Assembly (NCBI GenBank): GCA_964555585.1
Contig: CAZKSN010000013.1
Location: 1-22,459 of the forward strand
DNA length: 22,459 nucleotides
Origin: CAZKSN01 sp964555585
Lineage (GTDB): Bacteria; Bacillota_I; Bacilli_A; RF39; UBA660
Reading direction: 5' to 3'
The number at the start of each line of letters is the position of its first letter. The stretch's first letter is position 1. This document shows positions 7,156 to 14,572 of this stretch, in pieces. The notes under the pieces were generated by a model. That model did no database searches and was not told the origin of the DNA. It saw nothing but the letters and a program-made list of their open reading frames with translations. The translations under genes and the position numbers were made by a program.

Positions 7156-9747
7156 TTATACCCCTGTTTTAATACTTTTTTTTCTTAAAAATAGCTTTCT
7201 GATTATATCTATGGGAATTACAGTAAAAGACAATAACAGCATTACTTCAAATTCCAATAATGTTAACCCTGTAGTTCTAAATATTTGACCTCCATAATAA
7301 ATTAAAATCAACTGGATTATCACTATAAAAGTTATGACAAAAATAAATGCTTTATTTTCCAGGATATGTGCAAAAATATTTATTCTGTGTGTTCTGGCAT
7401 TAAAAGAATTAAATATTGCCATAAATATAAATAAGCCAAAAAAAGCTGTCATTAAATATTTATTGTTATTATCTATTCTAAATAAATTATTAATAAAAGG
7501 AGATTTTAAAAATATTATGCAAATCATAGAAAAATATAATCCAATGCACAGAATCTGGTTTTTCATATATTTATTCATGATAGGCTCATCTCTTCTTTTA
7601 GGAGGTTCTTTCATGTAATCATTCAATGGAGGCTCAAATGCAAATGCCAGACCAGCCAAAGTATCCATAACCATATTGATCCACAGCATTTGAATAACTG
7701 TTACAGGTTCCAATATTCCGATAAATGGACCAATCACACTTAAAAATACTGCACAAAAATTAATTGTTAACTGAAATATTATAAACTTTCTGATACTTTT
7801 AAATATTGTTCTTCCATATAGAATTGATTTTGAAATAGATATAAAATTATTATCTAGAATAATAATATCCGATACTTCTTTTGCAACATCTGTACCGCTT
7901 CCCATGGCAAATCCTACATCCGCTTTTTTTAAAGCAGGCGCATCATTTACTCCATCTCCAGTCATGCCAACTATTAAACCCAACTCCTGACTTAGCCTAA
8001 TCATTCTGCTTTTATCCTGCGGCAAGCTTCTTGCAATTATCTTAATATACGGAATTATCTTTTTTACTTCCTCATCTGATAGTTTATTTAACTCCTCACT
8101 TGTTAAAATGATATCAGTACTACTTTTTAACATATTTAAATCTTTTGCCACAGAGATGGCTGTTTCTTTAGAATCTCCTGTTATCATTACGGTTTGTATA
8201 TTTGCTTCACTTACCATTTTTATTCCAGAAATTGCTTCTTTTCTTACTTTATCTTTTATCAATATAAATCCTATTAAAGTTAAACCATTCAGATTTTCAC
8301 TATAAGAAGTTGCCAATGTAAGAACTCTAATACCATTTTGAGTCTTTAAATTTATTATTTGTTTTAAATTTTCCTTATCTATTAATTTTTTTACTTTTCC
8401 AGCATTGTCATAATACCAATTACACTTATTTAATAATATTTCGTATGCACCTTTTATAAAAATAGTATCTCTTTTATCATAATTAAATTTTACATAAGAA
8501 TATTTCAATTTATTATCAAATGGAAAAGATTCAATAATATTTATTTCTTTTTTACTTTTACCAACATATTCCAATATTGACTTATCAGTGATGTTTCCAC
8601 CAATTATATTGTTGTTTTCATCAAATTCACTTGCATTATTGTATAGCATTGAAACATTAAACAATTCATTAAGTTTTCCATTCAATGAATTATATTTATT
8701 AAATTCTTTACCTTCAAAATTTATTAATCCGATTACTTTTAATTTTCCTTCAGTCAAAGTTCCGGTTTTATCTGCAAATAATATATTTAAAGATCCAGCC
8801 GTCTCTATTCCAACTAATTTTCTAACCAATACATTGTTTTTTAACATTCTTTTCATATTTGAAGATAAAACAAGAGTAATCATCATAGGTAATCCTTCAG
8901 GAACTGCCACTACTATAATTGTAACTGCTAAAGTCAAAGAATAAATAATATGTGGAAAAAATATATTAAGATTTGAAACAAATGAGATGATCTTATCTAT
9001 TTCAAAATTATTATAAATAAAAATAACATTGAATAAATATGAAAACATTACTAAAAAAGCACCAATATAACCAAATTTACTTATTAATTTTGCCAATCCT
9101 TTTAATTTTGTCTTAAGGGGACTTTCTGGCTGCAATTCCTGTACTCCTTTTACCACTTCTCCATAAAAAGTATTATCTCCGACCTTTGTTACTTTCATAA
9201 AGGAAGTTTTGGAAACTACTGTAGAACCCCTATATATTTTTTTTTCTCCATTAACTTCTTTATATTTTTCCTTTGATTCACCGGTAAGTGATGATTCATC
9301 CACAGAAATACTTCCTTTTATTATTTCACCATCTGCCGGAATATTATCTCCCGCTTCAAGAAAAACAATATCTCCTACCACAACATCATCAACGTATATT
9401 TCCATTATTCTTTTATTTCTTTTAACTTTACATTTTTGTTTAGAACTTTCTTCAACTAGTTTTTCATATGCTTTTTCACTCCCATATTCAGAAATAGTAG
9501 AAATGAATGATGCAATAAATATTGCTACTATTATTCCAATTGTTTCATATATATTTGAATCTTTAAATAAAAACACTATTTTTATACCTAAAGCAATTAA
9601 TAATATCTTAATTATTGGATCATTCAAGGATTCAAGTAAAAAAACAAAAAAAGTGTTTTTTTTTCTTTTTGTTAATTCATTAGAACCAAATTTATTTCTA
9701 GATATTTTAACTTCTTTTTCATTTAAACCTTGAAAGTTAATGTCCAC
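7156..9747 (-). CDS. Calcium-translocating P-type ATPase, PMCA-like (P2 type)
   Basis: This membrane pump couples ATP hydrolysis to Ca2+ export from the cytoplasm. All P-type signatures are present in 863 aa: the actuator TGES at 155-158, PEGLP in TM4 at 283-287, the phosphorylated aspartate in DKTGTLT (D326), KGAYE of the nucleotide-binding domain at 432-436, and TGDGVNDAP near 596-604. Ion-site segments match plasma-membrane Ca2+-ATPases rather than SERCA or Na+/K+ pumps: TM5 FQLTINFCAVFLS and TM6 NMVMDTLAGLAFAFEPP. There is no C-terminal calmodulin-type extension and no N-terminal metal-binding domain. The start is GTG, with AGGAGG six to seven bases before it. I see no strong promoter in the short gap upstream. 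Confidence 0.95.
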   Translation of the reverse strand: MDINFQGLNEKEVKISRNKFGSNELTKRKKNTFFVFLLESLNDPIIKILLIALGIKIVFLFKDSNIYETIGIIVAIFIASFISTISEYGSEKAYEKLVEESSKQKCKVKRNKRIMEIYVDDVVVGDIVFLEAGDNIPADGEIIKGSISVDESSLTGESKEKYKEVNGEKKIYRGSTVVSKTSFMKVTKVGDNTFYGEVVKGVQELQPESPLKTKLKGLAKLISKFGYIGAFLVMFSYLFNVIFIYNNFEIDKIISFVSNLNIFFPHIIYSLTLAVTIIVVAVPEGLPMMITLVLSSNMKRMLKNNVLVRKLVGIETAGSLNILFADKTGTLTEGKLKVIGLINFEGKEFNKYNSLNGKLNELFNVSMLYNNASEFDENNNIIGGNITDKSILEYVGKSKKEINIIESFPFDNKLKYSYVKFNYDKRDTIFIKGAYEILLNKCNWYYDNAGKVKKLIDKENLKQIINLKTQNGIRVLTLATSYSENLNGLTLIGFILIKDKVRKEAISGIKMVSEANIQTVMITGDSKETAISVAKDLNMLKSSTDIILTSEELNKLSDEEVKKIIPYIKIIARSLPQDKSRMIRLSQELGLIVGMTGDGVNDAPALKKADVGFAMGSGTDVAKEVSDIIILDNNFISISKSILYGRTIFKSIRKFIIFQLTINFCAVFLSVIGPFIGILEPVTVIQMLWINMVMDTLAGLAFAFEPPLNDYMKEPPKRRDEPIMNKYMKNQILCIGLYFSMICIIFLKSPFINNLFRIDNNNKYLMTAFFGLFIFMAIFNSFNARTHRINIFAHILENKAFIFVITFIVIIQLILIYYGGQIFRTTGLTLLEFEVMLLLSFTVIPIDIIRKLFLRKKSIKTGV

Positions 9748-9817
9748 TTTTTCCTCCTATAAAAATATATTAAAGGATAAAAGTTTTTAGAATTTATTAT
9801 TCGTTTAGAAATCAAAT

Positions 9818-9856
9818 AAAAAAATATACATTTTTAGCATTAAAAATGTATATTTT
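9818..9856 (-). terminator. Intrinsic terminator ending the tsaB operon
   Basis: A 16-bp perfect stem (9821-9856) with loop GCAT is followed on the minus strand by a run of seven T. Because the stem is flanked by A on one side and T on the other it could act weakly in both directions. It closes the transcription unit that ends with the 185-codon gene. Confidence 0.8.
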
Positions 9857-9870
9857 AAGTATTAATTTTA

Positions 9871-10428
9871 TTATTTTAAAAGTAAACTAAACTTGCTGTC
9901 TAATTCCTGCTTATACTGTTCCTCATTAAGATCAACCTGTTTTTGAGGAATATATCCGATACCTTTTAAAACATTCATTAAAATATCTCTTTCATTATAC
10001 GCATCCTGCAGTCTATTAAATGATTGTTTAAAAATAAAGTATAAGAATTCTATTAATTCTTTAACGAAATCAATATTATTTAAAATATCAGCCTTTATTA
10101 TATAGTCAGTCACTCTCTTACATATAACAAGATCATAATTCGTATCAGTTATCTTACTTTCCATGCCTTTATAATATTCGTTAAAGTCATCTCTAAAAAC
10201 AAATTCACGAAATGGATTGTAAAAAATAAACTTATTTAGAATTATTTCTTTTTTATAGGATAATCTGTATTTTTTTAATTCACTTACTATAGTGTGTACT
10301 GCAACTTTTAAAGCTCCTCTTAATTTAACATTTTTTTTATTATCAGATATGTCTTCATTTATAAGATAATTTAAAGCTGTCATTACACTGCTATATATTT
10401 TTTCATAATCTTGTTCTACACTACTCAT
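9871..10428 (-). CDS. Conserved-looking unknown protein, last gene of the t6A operon
   Basis: I do not recognise this 185-residue protein. It has no signal peptide, membrane segment or metal-binding motif, and it looks predominantly helical and charged. Helices appear at 8-25 (YEKIYSSVMTALNYLI), 38-62 and 119-150 (FVKELIEFLYFIFKQSFNRLQDAYNERD). The central patch FYNPFREFVFRDDFNEYY is aromatic and distinctive. It starts 12 nt after the tsaD stop with a good ribosome binding site (TGGAGGG) and is followed by a strong terminator, so it is the last cistron of tsaB/rimI-tsaD. The position suggests a link with tRNA modification or translation, but that is inference from context only. Confidence 0.8.
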   Translation of the reverse strand: MSSVEQDYEKIYSSVMTALNYLINEDISDNKKNVKLRGALKVAVHTIVSELKKYRLSYKKEIILNKFIFYNPFREFVFRDDFNEYYKGMESKITDTNYDLVICKRVTDYIIKADILNNIDFVKELIEFLYFIFKQSFNRLQDAYNERDILMNVLKGIGYIPQKQVDLNEEQYKQELDSKFSLLLK

Positions 10429-10440
10429 TTTAACCCTCCA

Positions 10441-11769
10441 TTAAAGATTTTCAACACTTTTAGCATTAGTATTTAATTCAGAAAATTCATTTTCTTCAAA
10501 TAATACATAAGCCGCCGCTCCAATCATTGTTGCATTGTCTGTACAATACTTCTTTTCAGGAATAACTGTCCTAACATTTAATTCTTCTGCCATTTTTGTC
10601 AGTTCTTCCCTGATATAAGTGTTGCTTGCAACTCCACCAACTACAATCAAATTAGCAACTTTAAAATTTATTATAGCACTTTTAGTTTTATTTACAAGTA
10701 GTTTTGTAACTGCTTTCTGAAATGAATATGCCAAATCCTTATAATTGACAGTTTCTCCTCTTTGACAAGCGTTATGAACCAGGTTATTAATATAACTTTT
10801 TATTCCACTATAACTGAAATTGTAAGTATTATCATTAAGTATTTCGGGCATAGAATAATTATCATTTCCAGCTTTTGCCAGTAATTCTATATTTGGTCCT
10901 CCGGGATATGGCAGTTTCATTATTCTAGCCACTTTATCAAAACATTCTCCAATTGCATCATCAAGAGTACTGCCCAAATATTTAAATGTATTCTGAGACT
11001 CCATATATATTAAATCAGTATGTCCACCACTAATAATTAGAGCCACCAAAGGGTATTCTAAATCATTATTTATATTTGCAGCACTTATATGACCCATCAT
11101 ATGATTCACTTTAATAAATGGTTTTTCATAAATAAAACTAAGTGTCTTTGCGCTCTCAATGCCAACCAGCAGACTTCCCAACAAACCAGGCCCATATGTA
11201 CATGAAAAAGCATCAATATCCTCTAGTTTAATACTGGTTTTACTTAAACAGTCATCAAGAACTAAAGTAATATTCTCTAAATGCATTCTTGAAGCAATTT
11301 CAGGTACAACTCCACCATATTTTTTATGAATGTCTATCTGAGTATTAGTGGAAGTTGAAATATCCTCTTTTCCATTTTTAACAATACTTACACTAGTTTC
11401 ATCACAACTTGATTCTATAGCCAATATATAAATATCCATTTTTTTTTGCATGATAAGGGCCGTTTTATCTTTGTAATAGTTTTTTCTTTCACTTATTACC
11501 TTAAAACCAAACTTTTTATACAAATTAATAGCGGCTTCATTATCTTCTTTTACTTCCAGCATTATTTCTTTAATATTTTTTGTATTATTTATAATATGTT
11601 CCAACAATTTAGAAGCATAACCTTTCAATCTATATTCTTCTTCAATAAACACATCAATAATGTCTAGAACTTCATACAGTTTCTTTACTTCAATAAAACC
11701 AATTAGCTTATCATCAACAATATATTGATATTTTTTACTGTATTCATCCATAATTATTTCTTTTATCAT
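10441..11769 (-). CDS. tsaD: RimI-TsaD fusion: GNAT acetyltransferase plus tRNA t6A37 threonylcarbamoyltransferase
   Basis: One uninterrupted frame of 442 aa joins two enzymes. Residues 1-109 are a GNAT acetyltransferase of the RimI type, with acetyl-CoA motif RLKGYASKLLE (47-57) and the ending LEVKEDNEAAINLYKKFGF (71-89). RimI acetylates the N-terminus of ribosomal protein bS18 in enterobacteria. Residues 111-442 are complete TsaD, which transfers threonylcarbamoyl from TC-AMP to A37 of ANN-decoding tRNAs. It shows IESSCDETS at its start, the metal-binding H223 and H227 in VNHMMGHISAA, ISGGHT at 247-251, GGVASN near 379-383 and D411 in YCTDNAT. The TsaD part alone has the usual length of about 330. 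The fused Met at residue 111 marks the ancestral TsaD start. The gene overlaps tsaB by four bases (ATGA). Bacterial rimI is normally separate or fused to tsaB. Confidence 0.95.
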   Translation of the reverse strand: MIKEIIMDEYSKKYQYIVDDKLIGFIEVKKLYEVLDIIDVFIEEEYRLKGYASKLLEHIINNTKNIKEIMLEVKEDNEAAINLYKKFGFKVISERKNYYKDKTALIMQKKMDIYILAIESSCDETSVSIVKNGKEDISTSTNTQIDIHKKYGGVVPEIASRMHLENITLVLDDCLSKTSIKLEDIDAFSCTYGPGLLGSLLVGIESAKTLSFIYEKPFIKVNHMMGHISAANINNDLEYPLVALIISGGHTDLIYMESQNTFKYLGSTLDDAIGECFDKVARIMKLPYPGGPNIELLAKAGNDNYSMPEILNDNTYNFSYSGIKSYINNLVHNACQRGETVNYKDLAYSFQKAVTKLLVNKTKSAIINFKVANLIVVGGVASNTYIREELTKMAEELNVRTVIPEKKYCTDNATMIGAAAYVLFEENEFSELNTNAKSVENL

Positions 11770-12317
11770 TTTTCTGCCTCTATTTTTTTAATGTAATTGG
11801 CTTTTAAATTATGAATAATTATGGGAGTATTAGCTTTAATAAAATCATAAATTTTTAGAATATCTAATTTATTTTCTACCGTTTTATAATCATATTCAGC
11901 AATATCTTCTACATATTTTTCCTCAATTATATTTTTATTAAATTTATCAAATACGCTAATATAATAACCTTTATTATCTTCAATGACACACATTTTATTT
12001 TCGCTTATATCATTTGATACTAAAAATGCTGTTAAACTGGAAATTGGAATAACAGGGATATTCAATATGTATCCAATTATTTTTACTACACTTAATCCAA
12101 TTCTTAAACCAGTGAAACTTCCCGGACCATTTACCACTATGATTTTGTTTATTTCTCTTATATTAATATTATTCTCATTTAATAATTCTTCTAATAAAGG
12201 TAAAAGAAAAACAGAGTGTGAATTTATACTTTCCTTTTCTTTTGAAAAAACTTTATCTTTAATTATTAAAGATATATTTATAATTGAACTATGCGTATCA
12301 ATAAATAATATATTCAT
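11766..12317 (-). CDS. tsaB: TsaB, TsaD-dimerising subunit of the t6A synthase
   Basis: TsaB is a catalytically inactive ASKHA-fold paralogue that dimerises with TsaD and, with TsaE, is needed for t6A formation. The 183-residue chain starts MNILFIDTHSSIINISL and carries the family signature NGPGSFTGLRIG at 63-74. The C-terminal half is diverged and short, as is common (family about 220). The frame is open to 12365, but ATG at 12317 has GGAAGTGAA before it and begins at the conserved N-terminal strand, so I choose it. It lies downstream of a terminator with its own extended -10 promoter, and its TGA stop overlaps the ATG of the rimI-tsaD fusion. TGA as a real stop here argues against the mycoplasma code. 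Confidence 0.93.
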   Translation of the reverse strand: MNILFIDTHSSIINISLIIKDKVFSKEKESINSHSVFLLPLLEELLNENNINIREINKIIVVNGPGSFTGLRIGLSVVKIIGYILNIPVIPISSLTAFLVSNDISENKMCVIEDNKGYYISVFDKFNKNIIEEKYVEDIAEYDYKTVENKLDILKIYDFIKANTPIIIHNLKANYIKKIEAEK

Positions 12318-12336
12318 AAGCTTCACTTCCAAAAAT

Positions 12337-12365
12337 ATTCTAGCAGAATAAAAATGGAATAGCAA
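12337..12365 (-). promoter_or_regulatory. Internal promoter of tsaB-rimI-tsaD
   Basis: The minus strand reads TTGCTA, 17 nt, then TGC-TAGAAT, an extended -10 (5 of 6). It begins within the T-rich tail just after the tsaE terminator and would give a leader of only about 15 nt to the tsaB ATG. Confidence 0.55.
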
Positions 12366-12367
12366 AT

Positions 12368-12391
12368 AAAAAAAGAGTTATAAAACTCTTT
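12368..12391 (-). terminator. Intrinsic terminator between tsaE and tsaB
   Basis: An 8-bp stem AAAGAGTT/AACTCTTT (12372-12391, loop of 4) is followed by seven T on the minus strand. The tsaE stop codon (12378-12380) and the final Glu-Arg-Val-Leu codons are inside the hairpin. It splits the t6A cluster into two units. Confidence 0.75.
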
Positions 12392-12827
12392 CACATAAAT
12401 CTTCATATTTTTCTCCATATGGAGTTATTATAAACAGTCTACTTGATTCATTTAATATTTTAATCTTTATTTCCAATCTGTTTTTAGGAAGAATATCGCT
12501 AATTAAATCAGACCATTCAATAATACTGATACCTTTTTTCTTAAAGTATTCTGCTATTCCTAAATCCTGTTTAACTTCGGATAATCTATATACATCCATA
12601 TGAAATAATTTTAAGTCACCTTCGTATTCTTTAATTATATTAAAGGTAGGAGAGGTTATATTTTCTTCTATTCCCATTGAAGCTGCAAATGCCTTTGCAA
12701 ACAATGTCTTTCCACTACCTAAATCACCTTCAAGACAGATAACCATATTTGGAAATTTTTCTGATTCAATGTTTTGCGCTAATTCTACCGTTTCCTCTTC
12801 TGAATTAGTACTTACTCTGTATTGCAT
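12378..12827 (-). CDS. tsaE: TsaE, ATPase of the t6A synthase
   Basis: TsaE is a small P-loop ATPase that drives turnover of the TsaB-TsaD complex. The protein is 149 aa, the normal length. It shows the Walker A motif GDLGSGKT at 34-41, the switch-like ITSPTFNII near 57-65, the HMDVYRL segment (consensus HxDxYR) and the IIEWSD motif near the C-terminus. The ATG at 12827 is preceded by GGTGAT. It is transcribed divergently from the cotJ operon across a 135-bp gap. Its terminator separates it from tsaB, so cluster members may be expressed at different levels. TsaC, which makes TC-AMP, is not in this window. Confidence 0.95.
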   Translation of the reverse strand: MQYRVSTNSEEETVELAQNIESEKFPNMVICLEGDLGSGKTLFAKAFAASMGIEENITSPTFNIIKEYEGDLKLFHMDVYRLSEVKQDLGIAEYFKKKGISIIEWSDLISDILPKNRLEIKIKILNESSRLFIITPYGEKYEDLCERVL

Positions 12828-12842
12828 TCTATCACCATTATT

Positions 12843-12872
12843 ATAATAACATTATTGTTAAAATGTTGACAA
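12843..12872 (-). promoter_or_regulatory. Promoter of tsaE
   Basis: The minus strand reads TTGTCA, 18 nt, then TGT-TATTAT, an extended -10-like element, 16 bases before the ATG. A perfect TATAAT lies 3 bases further on (12840-12845), but its spacing to TTGTCA is 21. The -35 overlaps an opposing TTGACA on the plus strand. Confidence 0.45.
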
Positions 12873-12894
12873 GTACTTTTTCAATATTTACATT
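12866..12894 (+). promoter_or_regulatory. Possible vegetative promoter facing the cotJ operon
   Basis: A perfect TTGACA (12866-12871) is followed after 17 nt by TACATT, a poor -10 (4 of 6). A spore-coat operon would not be expected to use a vegetative promoter, so this may be a chance match sharing bases with the divergent tsaE -35. Confidence 0.25.
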
Positions 12895-12920
12895 TTAATT
12901 ATAGACAAATTTCTTATACC

Positions 12921-12949
12921 TAAACTATTGTGCCTCATACAATAGTTTA
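12921..12949 (+). promoter_or_regulatory. Dyad with sporulation-sigma-like -10 before cotJ
   Basis: A perfect 10-bp inverted repeat, TAAACTATTG and CAATAGTTTA with a 9-nt loop, ends exactly where the ribosome binding site AGGAGG begins. Its second half contains CATACAATA (12936-12944), which matches the -10 of mother-cell sigma-E and sigma-K promoters in Bacillus. A TTATACC about 14 nt upstream could serve as -35. The start site would then fall at the edge of the ribosome binding site, giving a very short leader. Alternatively the dyad is a regulator site or a leader hairpin. Confidence 0.4.
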
Positions 12950-12962
12950 GGAGGTAGGAAAT

Positions 12963-13478
12963 ATGTATTATGACGAAAGAAACAATTACTTTGATTATAT
13001 AAGCGAAGAGAACAATAATTTATATGATATTAAAACAAATAAATATTTTACAAAAAACTTATATAATGAACCAAATTTTGAAGTTGGAAACATAAATATA
13101 TATAATTTTAGAAATGGCAATCATTTAGTAAAGCCAGCTGAAGGTCTTAATAGAGGAAATATGTTTAGTGATGAATATATTCCTTATAAGAATCATATTT
13201 ACAAGGTAGTTGTAAGAGGCAGAAGAGAAGAAGTTTTATTAAAAATTCAGGAATTATCATTTGCAGTCAAAGATTTAAATATTTATCTTGATGTTTATCC
13301 TGATGATTTAGAATGTTTAGAAATATTCAAAAGATACTCAAAAGAATTGGATGAGTTAAGAAAACTATATGAGAAAGAATTTGGTCCAATATGCGCTAGT
13401 CAAATAACAAGTTCCAGAGAGTTTACTTGGGTAAAAAATCCTTGGCCTTGGGATAAGGGAGGTATTTTCAATGTTTAG
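12963..13478 (+). CDS. cotJB: CotJA-CotJB fusion, spore coat protein
   Basis: In Bacillus the cotJ operon makes three inner-coat proteins, CotJA, CotJB and CotJC, in the mother cell. Here the first two seem joined in one 171-residue chain. Residues 57-80, KPAEGLNRGNMFSDEYIPY, match the short CotJA signature (a 'L-x-RGT-F-x-x-L-x-x-PY' pattern). Residues 88-166 are a full CotJB domain: LLKIQELSFAVKDLNIYLDV, then PDDLECLEIFKRYSKEL, the YEKEFGPI turn and the ending NPWPWDKG. Residues 1-50 are Asn/Tyr-rich and not conserved. AGGAGGTAGG precedes the ATG. The stop overlaps the cotJC start by 8 nt, which keeps the operon order A-B-C. Confidence 0.85.
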   Translation: MYYDERNNYFDYISEENNNLYDIKTNKYFTKNLYNEPNFEVGNINIYNFRNGNHLVKPAEGLNRGNMFSDEYIPYKNHIYKVVVRGRREEVLLKIQELSFAVKDLNIYLDVYPDDLECLEIFKRYSKELDELRKLYEKEFGPICASQITSSREFTWVKNPWPWDKGGIFNV

Positions 13479-14028
13479 ATATGAAAAAATGCTTGAATAT
13501 CCTATAAATATTAGAAGAAAAGATGTAAAAATGGCTAAAAATTTAACAGCTCAACTCGGTGGACCAGATGGTGAACTTGCGGCTTCAATCAGATATTTAA
13601 CTCAAAGATTTGCTATGCCTGATGAAAAGGGTAAGGCTTTACTTTCAGACATAGGAACAGAAGAACTCGGTCACGTTGAAATGATATCAACTATGATTGA
13701 ACAATTAATTAAAGATGCATCAATTGCTGAACTAGAAGAAGCTGGGTTAGCCGGCTGGTATACACAACATAAAAGAGGAGTATTTCCAATGGATTCAAGC
13801 GGAGTACCATTTACAACAGCGTATATAGCATCTACAGGTGATCCTTTAGTTGATTTACAGGAAGATATGGCTGCAGAGGAAAAAGCAAGGGCAACATATG
13901 AAAATTTAATGGATTTAACAAAAGATGAAGATTTATTGGCTCCTTTAAGTTTTTTAAGACAAAGAGAAGTTGTTCACTTTAACAGATTTAAAGAATTACA
14001 TGAAGAATATAAGAAAAAGAGATTTTAA
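13471..14028 (+). CDS. cotJC: CotJC, manganese-catalase-family spore coat protein
   Basis: CotJC is a spore-coat member of the manganese catalase (ferritin-like di-metal) family. The 185-residue length is normal. The start FRYEKMLEYPINIRRKD is diagnostic, followed by QLGGPDGELAASIRYLTQRF. Candidate metal ligands are E35, E65 and H68 in TEELGHVEM, E136/E137 in the AAEEKAR helix, and E166 with H169 in QREVVHF, so the dinuclear site looks intact and catalase activity is possible. Start: GGGAGGT lies 7-8 nt before the ATG at 13471, inside the end of the cotJA-cotJB gene. A terminator overlaps its stop codon. Confidence 0.95.
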   Translation: MFRYEKMLEYPINIRRKDVKMAKNLTAQLGGPDGELAASIRYLTQRFAMPDEKGKALLSDIGTEELGHVEMISTMIEQLIKDASIAELEEAGLAGWYTQHKRGVFPMDSSGVPFTTAYIASTGDPLVDLQEDMAAEEKARATYENLMDLTKDEDLLAPLSFLRQREVVHFNRFKELHEEYKKKRF

Positions 14029-14052
14029 AAAGCAGAGTAAATTCTGCTTTTT
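14027..14052 (+). terminator. Intrinsic terminator of the cotJ operon
   Basis: A 10-bp stem AAAAAGCAGA/TCTGCTTTTT with loop GTAAAT starts within the cotJC stop codon (14026-14028) and ends in five T. It also separates the plus-strand operon from the convergent small gene at 14065. Confidence 0.85.
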
Positions 14053-14064
14053 AATTAATATTAT

Positions 14065-14421
14065 TTAAACTAAAAAAATTATAATAACCAAGCCAGTCAA
14101 CTCCTTTATAAAATTTTTAAATCTAATTAAATCAAAATTGTTATTTACTTTTTTATTAAATAATATTATCTTGGGTTCATTCAAAAGTTCTTTTACTTCA
14201 TTATTAATATATTTTTCAAAATTTATTAATCTTACAATACTTAATATTATTTCTTCTTTAAAATTTTTAAATATATTTTTATACAACTTTAAATTATCCA
14301 ATAAACAATCACACTTTTTTATTTGAAAAACTGGATTAAATTGTTCTGAAAAAATATGTGGAATCTCTTTTTCATTTTTTAAAAATAATTCAAATATGAT
14401 ACTAGTATTTTCTTTTCTCAT
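14065..14421 (-). CDS. Small unknown protein
   Basis: No family is recognised. The chain of 118 residues starts MRKENTSIIFELFLKNEKE and is helical and Lys/Asn-rich. It has one Cys pair (KKCDC at about 36-40) and a hydrophobic C-terminus (LTGLVIIIFLV) that might be a tail anchor or a buried helix. The frame extends to 14451, but ATG at 14421 has AAGGAGA at good spacing, so I start there. It is convergent with cotJC and sits about 150 nt after the AAA+ gene, which may or may not share its transcript. Base composition is even more A+T-rich than neighbouring genes. A real gene is likely because of the ribosome binding site, but conservation cannot be judged here. Confidence 0.6.
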   Translation of the reverse strand: MRKENTSIIFELFLKNEKEIPHIFSEQFNPVFQIKKCDCLLDNLKLYKNIFKNFKEEIILSIVRLINFEKYINNEVKELLNEPKIILFNKKVNNNFDLIRFKNFIKELTGLVIIIFLV

Positions 14422-14572
14422 AGTACTCTCCTTTTTAAAAAACATTATCATAAATAAAACAGGAAAGTAAAATTATGAAAATTAAGTTTTAAATATAAAA
14501 AAAACAAAAATTTTTATTTTTTTCTATTATTTTTTACTTTTTTAATGATTTATCTATTTAAAATTATAATTT

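Noticed and set aside
8588..9733. Long plus-strand open frames opposite the Ca2+-ATPase gene
   Set aside because: They lie antisense to a gene with every P-type ATPase motif, have no ribosome binding site or recognisable domain, and reflect the A+T-rich composition.
10441..11769. Possibility that RimI and TsaD are two genes joined by a sequencing error
   Set aside because: The frame is open through the junction and there is no ribosome binding site of usual strength before the Met at residue 111; kept as a fusion, but read-level proof is not available here.
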